Positions 15,899 through 16,560 of a DNA stretch of 16,560 bases are shown in pieces. The DNA is from Symbiodinium natans. Taxonomy: Eukaryota > Sar > Dinophyceae > Suessiales > Symbiodiniaceae. Under the pieces are notes generated by a model. The model did no database searches. It worked only from the letters and a program-made list of their open reading frames with translations, and was not told the DNA's origin. Position 1 is the stretch's first letter, and each line of letters begins with the position of its first letter. The position numbers and the translations under genes were made by a program. Location: contig CAJNDS010000011.1 of assembly GCA_905221605.1 (NCBI GenBank), positions 176,001 through 192,560 of the forward strand, read 5' to 3'.

Positions 15899-16129
15899 AT
15901 GACAAGAAACAACTGTCGCTTTGCATGGACCCCAGTGGACGGTCCACTCCTGCCCGAGCACCTGCAGAATTTATCGCATTTTGTCGCGCGCGCGCCGTTG
16001 ATTTTTAGAGGTTCCCAGCTCGCTCCGGCGAGCATGAGGCTGTCGTCGGCAAGGTTATCGGTACTCAGGCATCGGCTGCCCAGTGCAGTTACACTGTATT
16101 CTCTCTCTCATTGCAAAGCACTTGCATGA
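15899..16129 (+). CDS. Candidate short open frame downstream of promoter-like site
   Basis: ATG at 15899 opens a 76-codon frame ending in TGA at 16127. The translation starts MTRNNCRFAWTPVDGPLLPEH and continues basic and Ser/Leu-rich. I recognise no domain, signal peptide or clear membrane segment. The only support is its position after the promoter-like cluster. A short frame of this size is expected by chance, so it may equally be untranslated. Confidence 0.15.
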   Translation: MTRNNCRFAWTPVDGPLLPEHLQNLSHFVARAPLIFRGSQLAPASMRLSSARLSVLRHRLPSAVTLYSLSHCKALA

Positions 16130-16560
16130 CTCTTCGGCTTCGGGCTGCAATTTCAATGATGCACGCTCATAGCGACTCCCCGTTCTGTCGCAGAGCTACA
16201 CGGCTACAGTCGGCACCATGTGAGGCCGCATAAACATTGGAGCCGATCCTCTCGGCACTGGCAGCGCTTTGAGAACTCGGGAGTTCAGGGGAATTCGGCT
16301 TGTCGGCTCAAGGGTTGAGGGATATTGGAGGGTCTTGAGGGGGTTTGCAGGATGCCGAATGAATGAAAGGGGTTTAATGTTCGAATGTGAGCACGTGTCT
16401 AGGCCAACTGCCTTGATGTCGGCACTCTGGTTGTTCTAAGCATCCACGACTAAGCGCACTCTTCTGAGCAAATGGGCGTCGCCGAGTTCAGGCTTTCACA
16501 ATATGTGCATGCTGGTCTCGGTGATGGACACTTTGCTACGCTTTGGCGCGATGCCACACG
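16130..16560. other. Single-copy end of window, no supportable gene
   Basis: No frame of useful length is present. The stretch 16265-16345 is rich in GGG- and TTGAGG-type words. A third spliced-leader-like word, TCGGCTCAAG, lies at 16295-16304. Nothing else is supportable. Confidence 0.55.

Noticed and set aside
1-16560. Complete animal mitochondrial genome, suggested by the window length
   Set aside because: No rRNA, tRNA or respiratory-chain gene is present, and the composition and repeats are inconsistent with one. The length is a coincidence.
1-16560. Bacterial or phage accessory region
   Set aside because: There are no ribosome-binding-site-led genes, no dense co-oriented frames and no recognisable prokaryotic protein in 16.5 kb.

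Overview
This window looks like non-coding, repeat-rich nuclear DNA from a eukaryote. By eye it is moderately G+C-rich (mid-50s percent). I found no recognisable protein family on either strand, no rRNA or tRNA gene, no operon-like gene packing and no CRISPR array. Open frames are short, overlap in several frames, and often use non-ATG starts. I suspect a protist or alga with a large, duplication-rich genome. A dinoflagellate is one possibility, because three sites match the 3' end of the dinoflagellate spliced leader, but this is a weak inference.

The left third (about 804-4285) is a degraded array built from two modules that alternate B-A-B-A. A1 (908-1660) and A2 (3040-3792) differ at 9 of 753 positions and are identical over 597 bases (1015-1611). 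B1 (1991-2280) and B2 (3820-4108) are about 95% identical. Older fragments complete the series: B0 (804-907), A-prime (2286-2447 continuing at 3003-3039) and A-double-prime (4109-4285). Two insertions interrupt the array. One is an A+T-rich minisatellite at the A1/B1 boundary (1661-1990). The other is about 555 bp of unrelated DNA inside A-prime (2448-3002).

The middle (4286-7870) is mostly single-copy sequence without a supportable gene. It carries small tandem duplications and a weakly conserved 55-bp element that is also present at 146-200. From 7871 to 10432 there is a second family: C1 (7871-8721), C2 (8721-9245) and C3 (9562-10432). C1 and C3 share exactly 700 identical bases. C2, lying between them, is diverged and lacks a 284-bp internal block.

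The right part (10433-16560) is largely single-copy. It holds mononucleotide G/C runs (11226-11441 and 12354-12373), a five-copy hairpin-forming tandem array (14112-14305), and a promoter-like arrangement of three direct repeats followed by a TATA-like site (15753-15840) upstream of a short reading frame. Four reading frames are listed as low-confidence candidate exons. The strongest content of the window is the history of the two duplication families, not any gene system.
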